From: Cryomorphaceae bacterium | GTDB lineage: Bacteria; Bacteroidota; Bacteroidia; Flavobacteriales; Schleiferiaceae | Length of the DNA stretch: 9,293 nucleotides | Direction: 5' to 3' | Assembly: GCA_003455605.1 (NCBI GenBank) | Contig: DMQR01000016.1 | Span: 1-9,293 of the forward strand | Shown here: piece after piece, positions 5,607 through 9,293 of the stretch | How the letters are laid out: each line of letters starts with the position of its first letter | Position numbering within the stretch: position 1 is the stretch's first letter | The notes under the pieces: model-generated | What the model saw: only the letters and a program-made list of their open reading frames with translations | Databases searched by the model: none | Told to the model about the DNA's origin: nothing | Translations under genes and position numbers: made by a program

Positions 5607-6245
5607 TTAAAATCGAATAGAGGTCTGCAATACATGGGCGTGCGTCCCGGTATTACCTACGTCTCTTTGGTAGAAATAGCCAACGCCTAATTTTTTACCC
5701 GCTACTTTAGAATCCGAACCAACTCCTAAACGGAGTGCTCTGTCGAAATTTGGATTGCCAGAAGCAAACAGCTCGACTTCAAACGTGGGATCCCATTTGA
5801 AATTTTTGATGGGGTAATCATATTGCATACGGAACCTCCCTGTAAACTTGTTGTTGCCTGAGCCGGTGAGTACGGCGCGCTGCTGGAGCGCGTAACGGAA
5901 GTGTAGATCACCTTTGGCGAGATCAATATGCTGCGATGCATAAAATTGGGCACGAACCCTGTGGAAAGACCCCTGCGTTGCACCCTTCATATCGAAAATC
6001 ATATAATGCCTGAGCTCTAGGCCTAGATCCCAGTTCTTATTAACCTCACGACCAAACTGTGCCTCCGTAATCCAACGATCGTGGCTCAAGGTTGAAGTGC
6101 GGTATTGACCGCTCACCGTCAGTGTAAGTTCTTTGCTAAGATCCGCTTTCATTCCCACCTTAAACCATGCCCCCTGGTCTGTCGCACTCTGGCCAAAGGC
6201 AATTACACCTATGAACAGAGCCATGAATAAAAGCTTACTCTTCAT
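5607..6245 (-). CDS. DUF2490-like outer-membrane beta-barrel protein
   Basis: The 212-residue product has a signal peptide (MKSKLLFMALFIGVIAFGQ, cleavage about residue 19). Amphipathic strands with many Arg, Tyr and Trp residues follow: GAWFKVGMKADL, LTLTVSGQYR, WDLGLELRHYMIF, SFHRVRAQFYA and DLHFRYALQQRAV. The chain ends in TSIRF, a typical barrel C-terminus. The Arg-rich strand pattern and length match the DUF2490 family, a Bacteroidota-enriched outer-membrane barrel family of unknown function; this assignment is by recognition, not search. Its ATG lies inside the end of the DUF4956 gene (11-nt overlap), so translation is almost certainly coupled and the two proteins probably work together across the envelope. 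No clear terminator follows. Confidence 0.8.
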   Translation of the reverse strand: MKSKLLFMALFIGVIAFGQSATDQGAWFKVGMKADLSKELTLTVSGQYRTSTLSHDRWITEAQFGREVNKNWDLGLELRHYMIFDMKGATQGSFHRVRAQFYASQHIDLAKGDLHFRYALQQRAVLTGSGNNKFTGRFRMQYDYPIKNFKWDPTFEVELFASGNPNFDRALRLGVGSDSKVAGKKLGVGYFYQRDVGNTGTHAHVLQTSIRF

Positions 6246-6828
6246 AGAATAGTTGAATTTGAGCTGTTCCGAGGGCGTAGTCCACTTTAGATACTTGGAC
6301 CCGGATCACCTGAATCCCCATTTGCGATTCAAGTGCCTTTACCTTTGCTTCCAAAGCTGATTTTTGCAATTCTGCCACAGGCACCGATACGTTTAATTTA
6401 CGTTGATTTGGCTTGGCCTCCTCCCGCAACAAAAACTTCTCGAGTAAATAAATAAAGGCCAACACCAAAACATTAATCACCACCATCTCCATCCAACCTT
6501 CCGGCTGAGAAGACAATGCATTGATCAGAGCAATACCTATCGTCGCAAATAAATAGGTCATCTCCTGCGGGCGCAATGGCTCGGTGCGATAACGCACAAT
6601 ACCAAAGACGGCGAACATCCCGATCGCCATCCCGATCTGCATGTCAAAAGAGCGAAGGGTGTGCGACAGGAAGAACACCACCACAGAAATGATGAAAAAG
6701 CTGTAGACGTTTTTACGGGATTCCGGGCCGTGCTTGCTCACAATTCGCATGAGCACAAGGTTAAATACCAATGTTAGCGCAAAGCGTAAGAGCAATTCTA
6801 AAAGCGCGTTTTCTGAGAAGGCAGGCAT
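6235..6828 (-). CDS. DUF4956-domain inner-membrane protein
   Basis: The 197-residue protein has about four membrane helices (residues 9-30, 41-57, 64-78 and 92-106, with another at 114-130). These are followed by a cytoplasmic-type tail of about 65 residues with a short predicted coiled-coil or helix (AELQKSALEAKVKALESQM, 152-170) and a final beta-rich part. The segment FGIVRYRTEPLRPQEMTYL (75-93) is the hallmark of DUF4956. In other bacteria DUF4956 proteins are often encoded beside VTC-type polyphosphate polymerase-domain and CotH proteins; none is visible here, and the partner instead is a DUF2490 barrel. It is the first gene of a two-gene unit and overlaps the second by 11 nt. Biochemical role is unknown. 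Confidence 0.87.
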   Translation of the reverse strand: MPAFSENALLELLLRFALTLVFNLVLMRIVSKHGPESRKNVYSFFIISVVVFFLSHTLRSFDMQIGMAIGMFAVFGIVRYRTEPLRPQEMTYLFATIGIALINALSSQPEGWMEMVVINVLVLAFIYLLEKFLLREEAKPNQRKLNVSVPVAELQKSALEAKVKALESQMGIQVIRVQVSKVDYALGTAQIQLFYEE

Positions 6829-6849
6829 AAATTATATCTAAGTTCAGTG

Positions 6850-6873
6850 TAAATATAAAGGGAATGAAGCCAA
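6850..6873 (-). promoter_or_regulatory. Candidate promoter for the DUF4956-DUF2490 unit
   Basis: On the minus strand TTG (6873-6871) is followed after 13 nt by TATATTTA (6857-6850), 21 nt before the ATG at 6828. TATATTTA is close to TAnnTTTG, but the spacing is shorter than usual. The same arrangement precedes the barrel gene at 2390. Confidence 0.3.
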
Positions 6874-7002
6874 TCACTGCGACTAATTGGATTTCCTTCG
6901 CTTATGTCTACGATAGCTATGAGGATGGATTCGGAAATAGGTACGTGGCAATAGGACAATTCCACAGATCAGGCGTATTTTGCAGCAGTAAATACAACAC
7001 GT

Positions 7003-7140
7003 ATGATCACCCCACTTTTGTATATAGGTCCAGGCTTGGGTCTAGGCGCGGGCATCTTGATTGCCTTGGTGCTTTTACTCATTGTTTTCGCCTTCGGCTA
7101 CCGCATTTGGTACGGCATCAAGAAAGCGCGTAAAAAGTAA
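7003..7140 (+). CDS. 45-residue YIGPG-type single-pass membrane protein
   Basis: ATG 7003 opens 45 codons ending in TAA at 7138-7140, directly followed by the ATG of the sulfotransferase gene. The product starts MITPLLYIGPGLGLGAG, continues as one long hydrophobic helix (about residues 15-33), and ends in a strongly basic tail (WYGIKKARKK), so the C-terminus should be cytoplasmic by the positive-inside rule. Small proteins with a YIGPG.G.G start, one helix and a basic tail recur in Bacteroidota, in my recollection near glycan and sulfotransferase genes; their function is unknown. It is shorter than many gene-calling cut-offs. A longer ORF in another frame (6864-7133) overlaps it, but this frame shows the real protein signature. 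Zero-gap spacing implies translational coupling to the sulfotransferase. Confidence 0.82.
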   Translation: MITPLLYIGPGLGLGAGILIALVLLLIVFAFGYRIWYGIKKARKK

Positions 7141-8487
7141 ATGTTCGAGGCGCTGCCCATAGCCTTTCCGCTGATTTCGGGGATCGTTCTCGGAATGGGG
7201 GTGCTATGGATGCAGGCTCCTTTTTTTGTCTTAGCACGCCGCAGTGTCGGCCTAATCGACATTCTCATCTCCGACCTTGAAGAGGACGACAAATTCGCGA
7301 TGGTAAACAAAGCGACCAAAGCAACTGTAGTGGCCCTAGGGAAGACCTTGGCCTTTTTGGCCGTGGTGTTGGGAGCAACCGGATGGGCCTATTGGTATTT
7401 ACCTGGGATGTTTTGGGCAGATACGCTCAGTACAGGCTGGAGGCTTGGCGTATTCACGGCGGGGACTGTGCTGCCGTTTCTCTATCCGCAAAAAAAGAAG
7501 AGTGCCTATGGCGCCATGGCCCAGTTATTCCATCACCTCATCCTCGACCATTACCACATTGGCAAGGCCCTGTTAAGGCGCCAGATCAAAGGTGTGGAGC
7601 ATCCAGTGGAAGAAGGCGCGGTGAGCGCGGTGTTGGTCACTGGATTGGCCCGAGCGGGGACGACGGCCTTAGTCCGCACCTTGAGTGAGCGCGGTCCATT
7701 CCGTTCCCTAGATTACAGTAACATGCCCGTATTGCTCGCCCCAAGATTATGGGCCAAATTCTACCGCCCAAGCCGAAAAGAGCAACAAGAACGTGCGCAC
7801 GGCGACGGGATAAAGGTGGGGCTCGCCAGCGTGGAGGCTTTGGAGGAATATTTCTTCAAAGTAGTCACGAGCGATCGGTTCGTGAAAAAGGACAGATTAG
7901 TGCGCCATGAGTTGAGTACCGAGGAGAACGAGCAGTACAGAAAGTATTTCAAGAGTCTATGCAAACCCGACGAGGTGTATTTAGCGAAGAACAATAACGC
8001 GGTACTTAGGTTGCCGTCGCTATTGGCACAAAACCCGGACATGAAAGTCTTTGTGTTGGTGCGCGAGCCGCTCGAGCACGCCTACAGTTTGTACAAGCAG
8101 CATTTGAAATTTAGCAAGGAGCAGGCGGAAGATCCGTTCGTGTTGGCCTATATGAATTGGTTAGGGCACCATGAGTTTGGGCAGGGCCAATTATCTTTTG
8201 ACCTCAACGTCCTTGGCGCCGAGCGCGACCGCAAGAAGCTGGATTTTTGGTTGGAGCGTTGGGTAGAGTACTACAGCTACGCACAAGGTTTGTGCGGGGT
8301 GGAGTTCATTCGTTATGAAGAGTTTTTAGCGCGCCCGTCACAGGTGGTGGAGCGCATTGCCAAAGCAACGGGAATGACCATAAACGCAGAAAATGTTCCT
8401 GTCTTTGAGAAAACGCCAGAGGTACCCAGTGGGTTTAGTCCTGATTTGATACGCATGGCCCAAAAAGTATATGCGGAGATAGAGTAA
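7141..8487 (+). CDS. Membrane-anchored sulfotransferase-family protein
   Basis: The 448-residue protein has two parts. Residues 1-118 carry three hydrophobic segments (about 5-32, 62-92 and 100-116), separated by an acidic loop (ISDLEEDDKF). From about residue 160 a sulfotransferase domain begins. VTGLARAGTTAL (166-177) is the PAPS 5'-phosphosulfate loop. VFVLVREPLEHAYSLYKQH (303-321) contains the 3'-phosphate-binding Arg 308 and Ser 316. YLAKNNNAVLR (280-290) and FVLAYMNWLGHHEFG (333-347) are further conserved blocks of a bacterial sulfotransferase group. It should transfer sulfate from PAPS to a hydroxyl or amine, probably of a glycan or lipid at the inner-membrane face; the acceptor is unknown. 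Translation is likely coupled to the abutting 45-residue membrane protein. A terminator follows directly. Confidence 0.85.
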   Translation: MFEALPIAFPLISGIVLGMGVLWMQAPFFVLARRSVGLIDILISDLEEDDKFAMVNKATKATVVALGKTLAFLAVVLGATGWAYWYLPGMFWADTLSTGWRLGVFTAGTVLPFLYPQKKKSAYGAMAQLFHHLILDHYHIGKALLRRQIKGVEHPVEEGAVSAVLVTGLARAGTTALVRTLSERGPFRSLDYSNMPVLLAPRLWAKFYRPSRKEQQERAHGDGIKVGLASVEALEEYFFKVVTSDRFVKKDRLVRHELSTEENEQYRKYFKSLCKPDEVYLAKNNNAVLRLPSLLAQNPDMKVFVLVREPLEHAYSLYKQHLKFSKEQAEDPFVLAYMNWLGHHEFGQGQLSFDLNVLGAERDRKKLDFWLERWVEYYSYAQGLCGVEFIRYEEFLARPSQVVERIAKATGMTINAENVPVFEKTPEVPSGFSPDLIRMAQKVYAEIE

Positions 8488-8513
8488 AAAACCCGGCCTG
8501 CGGCTGGTTTTTT
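8486..8513. terminator. Bidirectional rho-independent terminator
   Basis: A6 (8486-8491) is followed by CCCGGCC, a TGC loop, GGCTGG and T6 (8508-8513). The stem has one bulged C and one G-T pair, so it is weaker than the one at 3026-3058. It begins within the stop codon of the sulfotransferase gene and lies 5 bp from the end of the convergent GH13 gene, so it can serve both. Confidence 0.8.
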
Positions 8514-8517
8514 ATGC

Positions 8518-9293
8518 TTACTGCAATACCACCCGCTCGGTGTAATGTCGCTCTGGTATGGTGAGGTTTAAGAGGTAAATCCCCTTCGCCAACGCACTGA
8601 AATCCATCGCCTCAATCATAGGTCCTTCACTTTGAATTTCACCTTGCGCGGCGACGCGACCGTTTAGATCTACGAGCGACCAATTCACACGCGTGCCTTC
8701 AGCAAAATCTAGCAATAGATCCATCGTTCCCTGGCTGGGGTTCGGGAAAGCCATGAACGGCTTCACTTCCGCCAACACTTCTTCTGGGAGGTTCATGAAG
8801 GCGGCATCGGCCAACTTCACATCCGTGTAGATGTGCCATTCGCCCGGCGCAAAGGAAATAGGTACCGTGGCATTCATAACGGTGATACTGTCACCAGTAA
8901 AGTAATCATACCAAGTACCCGTGTGCTGGAAGTTCGGACAAGCATTGTTCTGCGTCACTGAGAAGTTTCCCACCACCGTGGCATTCATAGTGCTGCCGTT
9001 GAGGTTAATGCGTTTCGAGGCGCCATTTAGGGCATAGGTGAAGTTCGAAGTGTTGAACACGTCGTGCTTCTTGCGCATATCCATCATCGAGGCCATGTAG
9101 AAATAGATCTTCTGACGGTACTGGTTATCGTAATAGTTCCACAGAATAGGTTTCTCACACACACGACAAGGGTTGTCGATAGAAATATCGTAGCCCAATT
9201 CCTCAAACATATAGATCATCTTCGGCCCAGGAATGGTGTAGAAGAAGGCACTGGCCTGAATGATTCGGTCCGCACGAGTAGCTAAGGTCTTTG
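8518..9293 (-). CDS. C-terminal part of a T9SS-secreted GH13 alpha-amylase-family enzyme (5' end beyond window)
   Basis: The reading frame stays open to the right edge: 24 further codons precede the ATG at 9219, so that ATG is internal. They read RADRIIQASAFFYTIPGPK and join MIYMFEELGYDISI. The TIPGPKM..MFEELGYD block, with PILWNYYDNQYRQKIY later, is a late part of the GH13 catalytic barrel. A beta-sandwich C-terminal domain follows (VVGNFSVTQ, GTWYDYFTGDSITV, ISFAPGEWHIYTDV). The last approximately 76 residues are a T9SS type A sorting domain: FPNPSQGTMDLLLDF, WSLVDLNGRVAAQG, LAKGIYLLNLT and final RVVLQ. It should therefore be exported by Sec and T9SS to the surface or medium to cut alpha-glucans. 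The catalytic Asp/Glu/Asp residues lie outside the window. Four Cys residues are visible, including CRVCEKP. Confidence 0.9.
   Translation of the reverse strand, partial: KTLATRADRIIQASAFFYTIPGPKMIYMFEELGYDISIDNPCRVCEKPILWNYYDNQYRQKIYFYMASMMDMRKKHDVFNTSNFTYALNGASKRINLNGSTMNATVVGNFSVTQNNACPNFQHTGTWYDYFTGDSITVMNATVPISFAPGEWHIYTDVKLADAAFMNLPEEVLAEVKPFMAFPNPSQGTMDLLLDFAEGTRVNWSLVDLNGRVAAQGEIQSEGPMIEAMDFSALAKGIYLLNLTIPERHYTERVVLQ

Noticed and set aside
6864..7133. 89-codon plus-strand ORF upstream of the sulfotransferase
   Set aside because: Its second half overlaps the YIGPG mini-protein in a different frame and shows no domain, signal peptide or helix pattern. The 7003 frame has the recognisable protein, so this is probably spurious.
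9217..9219. ATG 9219 as the start of the T9SS-tailed protein
   Set aside because: The frame continues upstream to the window edge with conserved GH13 sequence, so the ATG is an internal methionine.
1..9293. CRISPR array, insertion sequence or phage-defence island
   Set aside because: No spaced direct repeats, transposase, integrase or nuclease motifs were seen on either strand. The palindromes at 5503-5571 are single copies.

Overview
The window looks like a chromosomal segment of a Bacteroidota member, most likely a flavobacteria-like lineage. The strongest evidence is the protein encoded on the minus strand at the right edge: a GH13 alpha-amylase-type enzyme ending in a type IX secretion system (T9SS) type A sorting domain, a system confined to this phylum. 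Other fitting signs are a DUF4956/DUF2490 gene pair, small outer-membrane barrels ending in aromatic residues, a 45-residue YIGPG-type membrane protein, start codons mostly without strong Shine-Dalgarno sequences, and a tRNA 3' end without an encoded CCA.

Layout. Positions 1-62 hold the 3' end of a tRNA (probably tRNA-Asn) and a terminator with a GCAA loop. Next, on the plus strand, come an Omp85-type barrel protein without POTRA domains (199-1329) and a secreted PqqB-like metallo-beta-lactamase-fold hydrolase (1361-2242), 31 nt apart and probably cotranscribed. A separate small barrel protein follows (2390-3016). It ends at a strong bidirectional terminator shared with a convergent two-gene unit of small integral membrane proteins (3915 down to 3075). 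Divergent from that unit, a 38-codon small ORF (4046-4162) overlaps the GTG start of a DAO-family FAD oxidoreductase (4162-5271).

A 335-bp stretch between convergent genes (5272-5606) has no convincing gene but holds two perfect short palindromes and a possible gene remnant. On the minus strand, an inner-membrane DUF4956 protein (6828-6235) overlaps by 11 nt the gene for a DUF2490 outer-membrane barrel (6245-5607). On the plus strand, a 45-codon YIGPG membrane protein gene (7003-7140) abuts with no gap a sulfotransferase with a membrane-anchored N-terminal region (7141-8487). A second bidirectional terminator separates this from the 3' part of the GH13/T9SS gene (8518 to beyond 9293).

How the genes relate: most products belong to the cell envelope (outer-membrane barrels, exported hydrolase, inner-membrane proteins, membrane-anchored sulfotransferase, T9SS-secreted glycosidase). 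They fall into several short transcription units rather than one pathway. I see no CRISPR array, insertion sequence, phage gene or toxin-antitoxin pair. The items most worth a second look are the YIGPG/sulfotransferase pair, the DUF4956-DUF2490 overlapping pair, the small ORF coupled to the oxidoreductase, and the palindrome-bearing gap at 5272-5606.
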